A DNA stretch of 64,000 nucleotides from contig SVFO01000002.1 of the NCBI GenBank assembly GCA_015056795.1, forward strand, positions 114,600 to 178,599, written 5' to 3'. Of this stretch, positions 1 to 8,943 are shown piece by piece. The stretch comes from Lachnospiraceae bacterium. GTDB lineage: Bacteria; Bacillota; Clostridia; Lachnospirales; Lachnospiraceae. The translations under genes were made by a program, and so were the position numbers. The number at the start of each line of letters is the position of its first letter. Positions within the stretch are counted from its first letter, which is position 1. The notes below the pieces were generated by a model. That model was not told where the DNA came from. It saw nothing but the letters and a program-made list of their open reading frames with translations, and did not search any database.

Positions 1-947
1 GGTAAGGTGACGGATCCAAGCAAACCATTGTCATGATGCAGACACCCGCCCTTTAGCTTTACGCTCTTTCCATTGATCAAAAGACCGCGGACGGTATCTG
101 CGGAAATCGTGCGAATGCCAAACAGCGTAGACGCCTCGTCCACCGTAACCTCTTCGCTCTTGACAAAATGCGTGCGGTATGTGCCTATGTCCTTCACGGT
201 AGCCTTGACCTTATACAAATTCGGATGTTCCGCATCCCAAAGCATGGGATCCTTCACCGTCATCGTCATCCGTGCCGTTTCCGTCTTCCGCGCACTAACC
301 TGAATCACGCGCTTTGTTTCATCAACAACTGTTTCACTTCCCTCGGGCGAAAGCGTTAGTGTCACCTCTGCCATGCGATTTCCAAGTCCTGCATTTTCCA
401 CCTCAACCTGCGCCTCTAAAAAGGCATAACCGTCAACCACTTCCTTGGTGTACACGAAAATGCCGTCAGGAACAAGATGTACTCTTGGTCCATGCATCAG
501 CTCTGCGCCGCGGTACAAACCCGAACCCGTATACCAGCGGGAATTCGGCTGCATGCTGGTATTGACATTAATGGTAATGCGGTTTTCCTCCCCAAAGGTC
601 ACATAATCCGTAAGCTCCACAAAACGCGGTGCATACCCATTGTGCCAATGCGCCACCTGACTTCCATTCACTTCAACGGTCGCATTCATCATAACGCCGT
701 CAAATTTCAGGCCAACACATTCCTCTTCCCATTCCTTTGGAAAAAAGACATACTTCGTGTAATTCGACAAGCCGCCAGTGAAATATCCCATGTCAACATT
801 CGCAGGTGCATCAGGAGACACAGGCGTTCCAATCATGCCATCATGTGGCAGGTTGACGATAACGCCAAGGTCACTCTCCAACATTCCAATGGAATCCAGA
901 TACCCCCTGCGAAAGGTCCATTTTTCGTCCAACTTGATCGTTTTCAT
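1..947 (-). CDS. Glycoside hydrolase family 2 (beta-galactosidase-type), 5' part only
   Basis: Reading leftward from the ATG at 947 the frame stays open to the window edge, giving the first ~315 residues. It starts MKTIKLDEKWTFRRGYLDS, then shows the jelly-roll sugar-binding domain of GH2 enzymes (about residues 1-170, with NVNTSMQPNSRWYTGSGLYR) and the Ig-like middle domain (to about 275). The start of the TIM barrel follows at residue 277 (GIRTISADTVRGLLINGKSV, then LKGGCLHHDNGLLG). The catalytic acid and nucleophile lie beyond the window. Family members cleave terminal beta-galactose or beta-glucuronic acid from oligosaccharides; this fragment does not decide which. There is no signal peptide, so a cytoplasmic enzyme is likely. 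The ribosome site is a modest GGGGAAAG. Family assignment is confident. Confidence 0.9.
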   Translation of the reverse strand, partial: MKTIKLDEKWTFRRGYLDSIGMLESDLGVIVNLPHDGMIGTPVSPDAPANVDMGYFTGGLSNYTKYVFFPKEWEEECVGLKFDGVMMNATVEVNGSQVAHWHNGYAPRFVELTDYVTFGEENRITINVNTSMQPNSRWYTGSGLYRGAELMHGPRVHLVPDGIFVYTKEVVDGYAFLEAQVEVENAGLGNRMAEVTLTLSPEGSETVVDETKRVIQVSARKTETARMTMTVKDPMLWDAEHPNLYKVKATVKDIGTYRTHFVKSEEVTVDEASTLFGIRTISADTVRGLLINGKSVKLKGGCLHHDNGLLGSVTL

Positions 948-982
948 TCTTTCCCCAACCCTTTCTCTTACAACCCCAATTT

Positions 983-1210
983 TTATCCAACATCATTTGG
1001 CCACATGCTTCCAACATCCAGTCCCAGCTCCTGTAGCCAGGCATCTGCCACGGTCTCATACCGTTCTTCCCCTGCCTCGTTCACCAGCGTCACGGACACC
1101 ATGAGCCCTTCTTGTCCCGAAGGTCTTTCTTCGCATCCAAAGTCTCCGTCAAAAACATGCTTAATTCTCCAATGACTATCACCGTTCAACGGATGTACCA
1201 ACTCACACAC
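983..1210 (-). CDS. Small conserved-looking hypothetical protein
   Basis: A 75-residue frame beginning MCELVHPLNGDSHWRIKHV and ending DVGSMWPNDVG. It starts 8 bp inside the end of the nucleotidyltransferase gene upstream, an overlap typical of translationally coupled neighbours. The composition (balanced acidic and hydrophobic residues, several Trp) looks like a real small soluble protein rather than a shadow frame, and the opposite strand carries no competing gene. I do not recognise a family. The overlap suggests it is made together with the RlaP-like proteins, but no function can be assigned. Confidence 0.5.
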   Translation of the reverse strand: MCELVHPLNGDSHWRIKHVFDGDFGCEERPSGQEGLMVSVTLVNEAGEERYETVADAWLQELGLDVGSMWPNDVG

Positions 1211-1970
1211 CTCCCAAAAGCTTTCGGAAAAGCTCGTTTAACGGTTCCAGATCCTTTTTATGATCATTCGGTAGGCTGTCCCCGATTTCCTTTTGTTTTA
1301 CAAGCTCTTTCTCGATAAATTCCCTGATCACGGGCATCTGAGGATTCTCCTCTTTTTCTGTCGTCCGCTTTTTGATCTCCAAAAGCTCATCCAACGCACT
1401 CCGAAACTCCTCTGGCAATTTCATCTTCAAAAGATCATCAAACAAAACGGGCGGTGCCTCATGATAGTTCTCAATATATTCCGCAGCAAGAAGAGGTCTC
1501 AGCGCATAAAAATATTTCTTATAGCGCACCATTTCGCCCTGCAAATATTCCTGATAGGTGGACCTTGCCGTGCCATAATAATGACAAACGGCCGTCTTTT
1601 CCGAAAAATACTGCTTTGCAACCTCACGCACCATCTCCCACTCTGGCGTTGTGCGATACACCACGGGCGAACCGCTCCACTCAAACAGCGTCGCATTCCC
1701 CTTGGCAAAGAGCTTCAGTGCTTTTTTCAAATCCCACCCGTTAATGTCAAGCACCTCATCTAGCTGGTACTCGATCACGTCCTTTGGCTCCTCAATGCAA
1801 AGGTAATCCTCTTTTCTTCTGACATAGACAAAGCGCACGTCATAATCACTGTCAGGCGAAGCAAAGCCCCAGGACCTGCTTCCCGATTCCACGGCATGCA
1901 GAATCTTCACATGCTCCTTCGCCTCAATCTCATCTAGCTTTTCTTGAATCTCCCTCAAAATATCCCTCAT
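1203..1970 (-). CDS. RlaP-like nucleotidyltransferase (DNA polymerase beta fold)
   Basis: A 255-residue protein with the minimal nucleotidyltransferase signature near its N-terminus: ESGSRSWGFASPDSDYDVRF. This is the G-S-x10-D-x-D arrangement that binds nucleotide triphosphate and two metal ions in the polymerase beta fold. The long WxxxKA..LFAKGNATLFEW stretch and the helical C-terminus match the COG3541/RlaP group, which has been linked to RNA repair in some bacteria; the substrate here is unknown. It lies 4 bp downstream of a second member of the same family and overlaps the small gene at 983, so these three form one operon. It lacks a membrane segment or signal peptide. Confidence 0.8.
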   Translation of the reverse strand: MRDILREIQEKLDEIEAKEHVKILHAVESGSRSWGFASPDSDYDVRFVYVRRKEDYLCIEEPKDVIEYQLDEVLDINGWDLKKALKLFAKGNATLFEWSGSPVVYRTTPEWEMVREVAKQYFSEKTAVCHYYGTARSTYQEYLQGEMVRYKKYFYALRPLLAAEYIENYHEAPPVLFDDLLKMKLPEEFRSALDELLEIKKRTTEKEENPQMPVIREFIEKELVKQKEIGDSLPNDHKKDLEPLNELFRKLLGGV

Positions 1971-1974
1971 CGCC

Positions 1975-2994
1975 CTACAACTCCCCCGTGATTACATACC
2001 GATTTATCCGCTCCACGAATTTTGCGACTCTTTCCATGTCTGGCTGATCGGGAAGCTTCGTCTTCTTCGCTGCTTCGTCCAATTTCCTCTCATATTCCTC
2101 CAGCATTTCATAAAATGCCTTCGAATAGGTTCCATCCTCCAGCATAAAGTCTCCCCTGCGAATGGACAAAAGCAACGGCAAATCATCCTTTCTGTGCGTC
2201 CTGATTTCCCCTTTTTCCAATAAATCAATCGCCATCAAAAAAAGCCTTACCAAATGCATGGCATGCTTGTTTAGGTGATTGTCATCCTTCTTTTTATTGC
2301 GCTTTCCGATCTTATCATAATCGCGCACCACCGCACGCATAGTTCCCCAAAGATCCGTATAATCCCTAAGCGGATAATGCTGATAATTGGCATCCACAAA
2401 GATTTCCGACTCCAATTCAGGATGATCAGACGCGTCAATATAAAGCCGAATTCCGTCCTTGTCCGCGCCTGCATGCTTTAGATTAAAATCCTCCAGCGCA
2501 TGCATGACAGACTTATAAATATGCTTCTCCCTCTCCTCCTGCGAAAGCGTATCCCTCGCAAGCGCATTCTGCAGTCTGCGAAGCTGCATGTCCGCATAGC
2601 CGCCAAAGGACTTGATCACTCGCTTGGAAAGAAAGATTGGCGTTTGATCAATCAGCTCCTGACCAAGCCTAGACTTGATCAAATACTGATCCTCATCCAA
2701 TCCCAGCATCTCGCAGGTATTTGGATTGCATTCTAAAAGAAGACGAACGAGCTTATTAAACCCATAGATCACTGTGTCCGTCTTATCATCCTCATACTGT
2801 TCAAATTCCGTCATTCCAATGAGATCCGAAGGAAGCTGCAGCGTGACGCCGCGAAAATCAATGTCGCTCCCCTCACGGTTTGTCCCATAGGAATAGCTTC
2901 CGCCTAGCCCAAGCAACATAATTCTGTCGCCCAGTCTCTCATTCGTCCGCAAAAAATCATATGCTTCCGTCATCATCAAAGCATGAAAATCCAT
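1975..2994 (-). CDS. RlaP-like nucleotidyltransferase, second copy
   Basis: About 339 residues. The start is placed at the ATG at 2994 because it sits 8 bp behind a good GGGGAGG ribosome site; a GTG nine bases further upstream lies inside that site. The active-site motif is GLGGSYSYGTNREGSDIDFR, again G-S plus D-x-D, followed by the family's VYGFNKLVRLLLECNPNTCE-like helix (here VIYGFNKLVRLLLECNPN). It is only distantly similar to the 255-residue neighbour, so this is a paired family rather than a recent duplication. Probable role: nucleotidyl transfer to RNA or a small molecule; the substrate cannot be read from the sequence. Confidence 0.8.
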   Translation of the reverse strand: MDFHALMMTEAYDFLRTNERLGDRIMLLGLGGSYSYGTNREGSDIDFRGVTLQLPSDLIGMTEFEQYEDDKTDTVIYGFNKLVRLLLECNPNTCEMLGLDEDQYLIKSRLGQELIDQTPIFLSKRVIKSFGGYADMQLRRLQNALARDTLSQEEREKHIYKSVMHALEDFNLKHAGADKDGIRLYIDASDHPELESEIFVDANYQHYPLRDYTDLWGTMRAVVRDYDKIGKRNKKKDDNHLNKHAMHLVRLFLMAIDLLEKGEIRTHRKDDLPLLLSIRRGDFMLEDGTYSKAFYEMLEEYERKLDEAAKKTKLPDQPDMERVAKFVERINRYVITGEL

Positions 2995-3086
2995 GCGCTG
3001 CACCTCCCCGTGCGCAACCTAGCTCTCCTTCCACGTTCCCGCCAAATGCCCTGCGCGGGTCACGTCCGTCTCTTCGACTATTTTAC

Positions 3087-3683
3087 CTATGATGTTAACA
3101 GGATGTCTGGGCTTCCCTGTATGCGCTTCGCGTAAATTTCCTCCAACTCCGCGATCACCTCGTCCTTTTTTCGGATGAGTCCCGGATGATGACTGACTAA
3201 AAGACAGGTTGCCTTTAACTCTTTCAGCTTGTCAATCTCTTCCCGCAGAAGCTGCGCGTTATAACAATGCTTTCCATCCTTCACCTTGCAATATAAGGCA
3301 TCTCCGACAAACGCATAGGTTCCATCCACTTCCAGGCCCAGGCTTCCCTTCGCATGACTCGATCGAAGCGGAAAAATATGCAGGCTGCCGACATATATAT
3401 CCTCTTCCACGATCACGCCCGCAGGCGCAATGTGCTTTTGCGTCTCCTTGGATACATAAAGCCTCTTGATCCCAAGCTTTTTAATGCTTCCCACGTGATC
3501 CTGATGGAAATGGGAAAGAACAATGTTATATTGCCCGGAGAGTCCCTCCAGGCTCCTCATGTCATTCCCCACGTCATAAAGCCAGATCTCTTCTCCGTCA
3601 CGAATGATCCCTATGTCAGCGGAGAGCGGATCCTCCGTGCACTCCACATAGCTGATCTTATCCGTTATCACAATCTCCTTCAT
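3087..3683 (-). CDS. Metallo-beta-lactamase-fold hydrolase
   Basis: A 198-residue protein with the metal-binding motif LSHFHQDHVG (H58, H60, D62, H63). Later motifs are SSHAKGS and FVGDALYCK, where D is the bridging ligand, with a closing SHH near residue 165. This is a complete, short member of the superfamily, which includes thioesterases, phosphodiesterases and glyoxalase II-like enzymes. The first strand IGIIRDGEEIWLYDVGN is typical. No substrate-specific insert is visible. It is preceded by GAGGGTAGCCGG and a 15-bp gap from the 122-residue gene, so it is likely co-transcribed with it. Soluble and cytoplasmic. Confidence 0.8.
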   Translation of the reverse strand: MKEIVITDKISYVECTEDPLSADIGIIRDGEEIWLYDVGNDMRSLEGLSGQYNIVLSHFHQDHVGSIKKLGIKRLYVSKETQKHIAPAGVIVEEDIYVGSLHIFPLRSSHAKGSLGLEVDGTYAFVGDALYCKVKDGKHCYNAQLLREEIDKLKELKATCLLVSHHPGLIRKKDEVIAELEEIYAKRIQGSPDILLTS

Positions 3684-3698
3684 CCGGCTACCCTCACC

Positions 3699-4067
3699 TT
3701 AATCAACGACGGCGATCTGAAAATCATCCTCGTAAATCACTCTTCCCGGAACTTCCTCGCACCTTGTCGTATAAAGCTTTACGCCATATTTTTCACACAT
3801 GTCGCGATAGAAGGTCATCTGCGCATAAATGTCATTTCCCTTCTCATTGTCCTTAAACCAAGTGACTGCGCCCTCAGGATTCCCCTGATCATAAAAGGGC
3901 GGCACGGGAAGAACCTTCTCAAAATACTCCCTGTTCTTCCAATACTCCTTCTCCTCTTCCTCCGTAAGGAGCTTTGCGTCCACGAGCTTACCAACTGTCG
4001 TAAAGATTCCCCTTGGCTTCTTTGTCGCCCAAGCGATGTCCGCCGTGTGCACTCTATAATATCCCAT
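3699..4067 (-). CDS. Hypothetical protein, 122 residues
   Basis: Starts MGYYRVHTADIAWATKKPRG behind a strong AAGGAGGATTAGG ribosome site that overlaps the end of the upstream acetyltransferase-PHP gene, so the two are probably translated from one message. The middle is charged and helical (LLTEEEEKEYWKNREYFEK) and the C-terminus is mixed alpha/beta (YGVKLYTTRCEEVPGRVIYE). No transmembrane segment, signal peptide or catalytic motif stands out. I do not recognise the family; the good ribosome site and tight spacing support it as a real gene. Confidence 0.6.
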   Translation of the reverse strand: MGYYRVHTADIAWATKKPRGIFTTVGKLVDAKLLTEEEEKEYWKNREYFEKVLPVPPFYDQGNPEGAVTWFKDNEKGNDIYAQMTFYRDMCEKYGVKLYTTRCEEVPGRVIYEDDFQIAVVD

Positions 4068-4068
4068 C

Positions 4069-5469
4069 CTAATCCTCCTTAGGACCTAATGCCTTAAGCT
4101 TTGTCACGATCTCGCGAACGATTCCTTCAGGCTGCGCCTCGGCATCCCCAACGGCTGCGCCCGCTTCCTTCATCCACTCCATGATCTCCTCTTGGCTCAA
4201 CTCTTCCCATGCACCATTTCTGTGAATCTCCGCAGGAAGCTTTACCTTGATCCCACCCATGCCTGCAAAGAGCTCCTCCGGATAAAAGATAATGGGTCTC
4301 TCGCGGCGAAGAAGCCTGTCCGCGTAATCCTTCTCCGAAGTGATGGGATCTGCGTATAATATGCCGCCGTTGCCATCCCCGATGCCACCCTTGAAATGCG
4401 TATCTGATCCAGCCTGAATCATAAAACCATGATGCAACGCATAGCACAGGGCCGCAAGATTATCATTTGCCGTATTTGCAGTGTTAATGCCTTCAATACC
4501 ATCTACGTCATCCGCATAGAGATGAATCTTCTTGATGTAATTGCGATCACGGAACGGATGTGCCTGCATCACTGCACCGCCAGCCTCATGTACGGCCTTG
4601 ATCATCTCTTCTCTTGTCCAGTGTGGGATCTCAGGATGCGCGAGAAGGAATTCCCTGCCAACGCCATAGATCATGAATTCATCGCCCTCAAAGTTTTCTT
4701 CGATTCCGAAAAAGACCTTAAAACCGATCTCATCTCCGGCCTTCTTTGCCTCCTCATAGCCCTTCATGTAGGCATCCACGTATTCCGGCCAGGGCAGATC
4801 TCTCGACGGGCGCGTATTTCCGTGGAAGAAGTGATCCGTGATAAAGATCGCGTCATAGCCCAGCTCCTTAAAAATCGCCGGATACTCGCTTCCAGGAGTC
4901 ACGCCGCAAGCGCTTCCCTCCACGGTATGTAAATGAGTTTCATAGCGATACAGACCCGTCGCCTTGGAATCCCATTTTTTCGGCTCTACAAGCTTTTTCA
5001 TCATATAACCGCAGGTAAACGGAAAGAAATCAAATTTCTGCGTACCCACGTGCTCAACGCCATACTTTTCATACCATTTGCGTAGGGCCTTGTTTTCCTC
5101 GACAATACCAATCCGCATTACGGTACAGCCAAGCTCCTTTGCCTTATCAAACGCATGATTTAAGAGTTCCGCACCGAACCTGCGAAACCGATATTGTGGC
5201 AACACGCAAAGATTGTTTAGCTCACATGTTTTGGAATCCACGATTTGCAAAGAATAATAACCGATCATCTTCCCGTCCAAAAAATAACCATACATCGGCC
5301 GATGCTCGGTCACAAAATGATATCGGATCCTTTCTTCGTCTGTCGCGAACGCCGTAAATCGCGGTGCATTCTCCGGCGTAAACCCAAACTCATCTGCCAC
5401 CGTCTGAAAGCTCTCACGAATAACCGCAACGCATTCCAAAATTTCCGTTTCTTTGATTTCCCTGATCAT
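4069..5469 (-). CDS. GNAT acetyltransferase fused to a PHP-domain phosphoesterase
   Basis: About 466 residues from the ATG at 5469, which has GGAGGGA eight bases upstream; earlier in-frame ATGs lack one. Residues 1-150 are a GNAT domain (LNNLCVLPQYRFRRFGAELL is the acetyl-CoA loop, then ENKALRKWYEKYG). Residues ~165-400 are a PHP domain with all metal ligands: ETHLHT (H179, H181), TDHFF (D212, H213), the FGIEENFEG glutamate, QAHPFR, and GSDTHFKGG. PHP domains hydrolyse phosphoesters such as histidinol phosphate or nucleotides. A single polypeptide joining both is uncommon and suggests a modified small molecule that is both acetylated and dephosphorylated; that link is inference. Confidence 0.85.
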   Translation of the reverse strand: MIREIKETEILECVAVIRESFQTVADEFGFTPENAPRFTAFATDEERIRYHFVTEHRPMYGYFLDGKMIGYYSLQIVDSKTCELNNLCVLPQYRFRRFGAELLNHAFDKAKELGCTVMRIGIVEENKALRKWYEKYGVEHVGTQKFDFFPFTCGYMMKKLVEPKKWDSKATGLYRYETHLHTVEGSACGVTPGSEYPAIFKELGYDAIFITDHFFHGNTRPSRDLPWPEYVDAYMKGYEEAKKAGDEIGFKVFFGIEENFEGDEFMIYGVGREFLLAHPEIPHWTREEMIKAVHEAGGAVMQAHPFRDRNYIKKIHLYADDVDGIEGINTANTANDNLAALCYALHHGFMIQAGSDTHFKGGIGDGNGGILYADPITSEKDYADRLLRRERPIIFYPEELFAGMGGIKVKLPAEIHRNGAWEELSQEEIMEWMKEAGAAVGDAEAQPEGIVREIVTKLKALGPKED

Positions 5470-5545
5470 GTCTGATCCCTCCGTAGTCATTGATATATCC
5501 TTTGTCACTCATATGCTCTGTAGTACTTCATAAAACAATTCCCTC

Positions 5546-6256
5546 TCACCTTACAAAAAATAACACCATGGCTAGCGCAAATGCCGATACTGCGGCAAAA
5601 ATACTCCCCAAAACATACAGGAATATCGTCAGTGACCGTTCCTCCTTCGGTTCATAAAACTCCTTGGGATTGTCCGGATTCAGATACAGCTCCCGCGTCT
5701 CCCCTTCCTCAATATGATTCATGTTGCTATAGGTGTTATTGCTGAGAAGAATGGTCTCATCCCTAAAATACGCCTCGTATACTGGGCAATAGGTACGCGT
5801 TCCCTTGTGATAACTGGTTTTGATCTTCACGCAGGTACCCATAATACGGTAGTTGCACACCTCATGTCTTCGTTTCGAGGAAAAATAACTTCCTACGACA
5901 AGCGACACGCCAATAACAAAAAAAAGCCCAAGAAAAAGATAGGGCAGCGCCGCTTCCGCATATTTCATGACCTCTTCGCTTCCAAACTGGAAGATACAGC
6001 CCCCTATCATACATCCAATCCCGACGAGCGGAAACAGGAGTGTGATCGGCTGAAAGTCCTTACTTTTTAATCCGGAAAAAACGGCAATGGTTCCAAACAC
6101 CAAAAAATACTGTCCAAAAAGGGTCACTACCAAAGCTCCCATGTCATGTTTGGAACAATAGATCATGGCACCAATGGACGCAAAAAACCAAAGTAAAAAT
6201 ACAATGCTTAGAATGGCTCCGCCAACGCCAACTTTTCCTCTGTTCTCATTTCCCAT
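5546..6256 (-). CDS. Membrane protein with DUF3592-type extracytoplasmic domain
   Basis: A 236-residue protein with four hydrophobic segments near the N-terminus (GAILSIVFLLWFFASIGAMI; VVTLFGQYFLVFGTIAVF; ITLLFPLVGIGCMIGGCI; LPYLFLGLFFVIGVSLVVGS). A ~90-residue beta-rich domain follows (GTCVKIKTSYHKGTRTYCPV, ending LYLNPDNPKEFYEP), and the last segment is LTIFLYVLGSIFAAVSAFAL. The NPDNPKEF signature is typical of DUF3592 proteins, whose function is unknown. It is located between two acetyltransferase fusions with short gaps on both sides. Confidence 0.65.
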   Translation of the reverse strand: MGNENRGKVGVGGAILSIVFLLWFFASIGAMIYCSKHDMGALVVTLFGQYFLVFGTIAVFSGLKSKDFQPITLLFPLVGIGCMIGGCIFQFGSEEVMKYAEAALPYLFLGLFFVIGVSLVVGSYFSSKRRHEVCNYRIMGTCVKIKTSYHKGTRTYCPVYEAYFRDETILLSNNTYSNMNHIEEGETRELYLNPDNPKEFYEPKEERSLTIFLYVLGSIFAAVSAFALAMVLFFVR

Positions 6257-6313
6257 GACGCCTCATCCTCCCGGCACTCTGATTCTCACGCGCAAGCCTC
6301 AAATGCCCTTTGA

Positions 6314-7945
6314 TTATTTCGTTTTTTCCAGCTCAATGACTCTCCACTCTTCGCCCTTATAATTCAGCGTGTGATGCTGCTCCTTCGGCACCTCGCAAAA
6401 GCCGAGTGACCGATAACATGCATACGCCGGCGCATTATTTTCAAACACTCCGATGGTTACCTTCTTCGCCTTAAGAATCTCAAACGCGTATTTTAGACCC
6501 AGCTCCAGCATTCTCTTTCCATAGCCATGACCGCGTTTGGTATCGTCTACGATCACCCACCCAAAGCGAATGGTCTCATGATCTCCAAGATAACGCATGA
6601 TAAAATGTCCCACCACGCCGCTTTCATCAAACGCGATCATGGGATAGAAGTTATCCTCTTCCTTGCAAAAACCATTTTGATTTCGGTATATATCGTCCAG
6701 CTTTTCTGCCGCTATCGGAAAGTCTCCGAACATGCCGGCGCTCCACTTGTAGTAAATAACTTCATCCTTGTTGGCCCAGCCCGTGATCAACTGACTGTCA
6801 CTCTTCTTATAGGGACGAAGCCGCAGAATCGGTGCATTGCCATCCTCCTGTCCCGCAAAAACGGTTGTCTTCAGGTCATCGATTTTAACGCCAGTCTCCC
6901 AGCCATAATACATCTGATTAAAATATGGGATAAATTTCTCGGCATCCTCCTGAAGCACGGCATGCCCTACCTTATGGAAATTCAGCACAAGATGATCTCC
7001 AAGACCTTCCGCCTCATAGGCAATGTTCGCCCTTTTATAGCACTCCCACATGGCAGGCGCATTCACCCAATCCTCACCCGTGCAGGCAGCGATGATAAAA
7101 TAATAACGCCGCTGATCCATCGCCAGGATCGGAAGGTTTTCCTGTTCCATCGGAATCTCTGCGGGCTCCTTGTATTGCAGGAACCTGTCATTAAACCATC
7201 CTCGTTCTGCCTCCGATTGCAGGCAATCCAGCGGCTCATTCTTCCCATAGGTATATTCCGCGGGAGCGCCCACCTTTCGCAGGTCATAGGTTTTTCCTTC
7301 GGAAACAAAGTTATATAAAGCCAGTCCACCCGCACCGGAGCAGGCTGGAATCGTCATGCGAAATCTCTGGTCAAAGGCACCGCAAACCGCCGTCGCCTTA
7401 CCACAGCGCGATACGCCCGTCACCATGGAGGCATCCGCGTCCAGAGAAAACTCCTTGTCGAGTCCTGCATAGATCGCATCCAATACCTTCGACGCGCCCC
7501 AGGCCCAAGCCATCAAAACACCCGTCTGTTCTGCTTCATCAGCGCCATAGGGATAAACATCATAAAAGGCTCCCTGATGCGCCATGTCATCAGAAGCAAT
7601 CTGGCGGCCCTCCAGGAAGAATAGCGCATAACCCTGCAACAAAATATAGTCCTTTGGCTGGATCGGATGCATGCAAATGATAAAAGGAGAGCCCTTCGGA
7701 TATTTCCTTCGATCCTCTTCCTTGGGTAAATAAGCATGAACAATGAATTCAGCCTTTCGTCCCCGCGCTTCTATCTTGATCTTAACAAGCTCCCCGCCGA
7801 TCACTTCAAAGGGATTCGGAAATCCAGAAGGCTTTTCCTTCGCCTTTGGATCCTCACCTAAAAGCTCATACGAAACCTTCTCGCCTTCTCTCCAGGTTCC
7901 GTACATGTTCTTTTCATAAAACTCTCGAATCTCTTCTCGCTTCAT
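6314..7945 (-). CDS. Glucuronoyl esterase-like alpha/beta hydrolase fused to a GNAT acetyltransferase
   Basis: About 543 residues; start at the ATG at 7945 behind GGAGGGGAAA. The N-terminal ~365 residues form an alpha/beta hydrolase. It has a nucleophile elbow GVSRCGK (S179) followed by AFDQRFRMTIPACSGAGG, a signature of the CE15 glucuronoyl esterase group, and the catalytic histidine in VGHAVLQEDAEKF (H328). CE15 enzymes cleave esters between glucuronoxylan and lignin, but no signal peptide is present, so an intracellular substrate is more likely here. Residues ~375-543 are a GNAT domain (WVIVDDTKRGHGYGKRMLEL, then ENNAPAYACYRSLGF). The fusion is unusual. The esterase family call is by motif; the substrate is unknown. 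Confidence 0.75.
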   Translation of the reverse strand: MKREEIREFYEKNMYGTWREGEKVSYELLGEDPKAKEKPSGFPNPFEVIGGELVKIKIEARGRKAEFIVHAYLPKEEDRRKYPKGSPFIICMHPIQPKDYILLQGYALFFLEGRQIASDDMAHQGAFYDVYPYGADEAEQTGVLMAWAWGASKVLDAIYAGLDKEFSLDADASMVTGVSRCGKATAVCGAFDQRFRMTIPACSGAGGLALYNFVSEGKTYDLRKVGAPAEYTYGKNEPLDCLQSEAERGWFNDRFLQYKEPAEIPMEQENLPILAMDQRRYYFIIAACTGEDWVNAPAMWECYKRANIAYEAEGLGDHLVLNFHKVGHAVLQEDAEKFIPYFNQMYYGWETGVKIDDLKTTVFAGQEDGNAPILRLRPYKKSDSQLITGWANKDEVIYYKWSAGMFGDFPIAAEKLDDIYRNQNGFCKEEDNFYPMIAFDESGVVGHFIMRYLGDHETIRFGWVIVDDTKRGHGYGKRMLELGLKYAFEILKAKKVTIGVFENNAPAYACYRSLGFCEVPKEQHHTLNYKGEEWRVIELEKTK

Positions 7946-8005
7946 TTTCCCCTCCACATGCCAAGTAGTTTCCCTTATCTATCATACCTTCCCAGGCTAT
8001 CCACG

Positions 8006-8878
8006 TCAAAAAGATTTCTCCCCGAGAATCCATTTTTCCATGCTGTTCCTAAGATCATTTCCCAGGTCTTCAATGTTGCATAGCTGCGTGATCACAAGGC
8101 CTCTCTTCGGCAGAACATAGCACTTTTGCTTCTGCCTTCCGTTGATGCTAAAGCCGTCCAAATACTTCCAGACAAAGTAGCCATAACCGCCCTCTCTGTT
8201 TTGCATCTGAACGCTGGTGGCAAGCTCATCATATGTTTCCGACAGAATACGCTGCCCCTGATAAACTCCCTTGTGATATAGCAAAAGTCCGATCTTGCTA
8301 AAATCATGCACCGTTAATCGCATGCCGGAAGCGCCATAAAAATATCCTTCGGGGCATCTTGTATATTCATAGCGCTCAATGCCAAGGGGAGCGAAAATCT
8401 TTTCCTCGATAAATTCGCCCAAATCCCGTCCCAAAATCTCCGTCAGCGCCACGCCAACCAGATAGGAATTAATGTTAGAATAATGAAAGACTCTCTCCTC
8501 TGGATGACTGATCTCACAGGAAAGGGCAAAGTCAATCCAGCTGTTACCCTCCGCGCGGAAGGGCAGGTCTCCCACAGACATGGTTAGGAGCCTTTTTACC
8601 GTGATCTTCTGAAAGGTCTCCTTTTGCTTCTCCGACATTTTCGCGACCTTCTCCTTCGGGAGATACTCCAAAATGCACTGATCCAGATCGATCAGCCCCA
8701 TGTCATAAACGATGCCCACCGCAATGGAAAGCACCGTCTTCGTCGCCGAATAAAGCTCGTGGAGATTTTCCTGCGTGTCACCATAGACATGCGTAAGCTC
8801 CCCGTTCTCATAAACCTCGACGCCAAATACATTCCACTGATTCTCCTGAATATCCTTTACAAAAGCCTCAAAATTCAT
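8006..8878 (-). CDS. Serine hydrolase of the class C beta-lactamase/PBP4* family
   Basis: A 290-residue protein with the S-x-x-K tetrad SATK (S44, K47) and the second motif YSN (Y133-N135); the fold elements are in the usual order. A KTG-like third motif is replaced by a region around SINGRQKQKCYV. No signal peptide is present, so unlike secreted beta-lactamases it probably acts in the cytoplasm as an esterase or peptidase. Length is short for the family (usually 330-400). It is separated by 60-65 bp from its neighbours, with no clear terminator. Confidence 0.75.
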   Translation of the reverse strand: MNFEAFVKDIQENQWNVFGVEVYENGELTHVYGDTQENLHELYSATKTVLSIAVGIVYDMGLIDLDQCILEYLPKEKVAKMSEKQKETFQKITVKRLLTMSVGDLPFRAEGNSWIDFALSCEISHPEERVFHYSNINSYLVGVALTEILGRDLGEFIEEKIFAPLGIERYEYTRCPEGYFYGASGMRLTVHDFSKIGLLLYHKGVYQGQRILSETYDELATSVQMQNREGGYGYFVWKYLDGFSINGRQKQKCYVLPKRGLVITQLCNIEDLGNDLRNSMEKWILGEKSF

Positions 8879-8943
8879 CCCTATGTCCTCCGCGGGCCTT
8901 CTTGGGGGTGTTTCCTGATTAAGGGCTGGCCTCTTTTTATGGT

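Noticed and set aside
8006..8878. Antibiotic-resistance class C beta-lactamase
   Set aside because: SxxK and YxN are present but there is no signal peptide and the KTG motif is not clear; a cytoplasmic esterase/peptidase is likelier.
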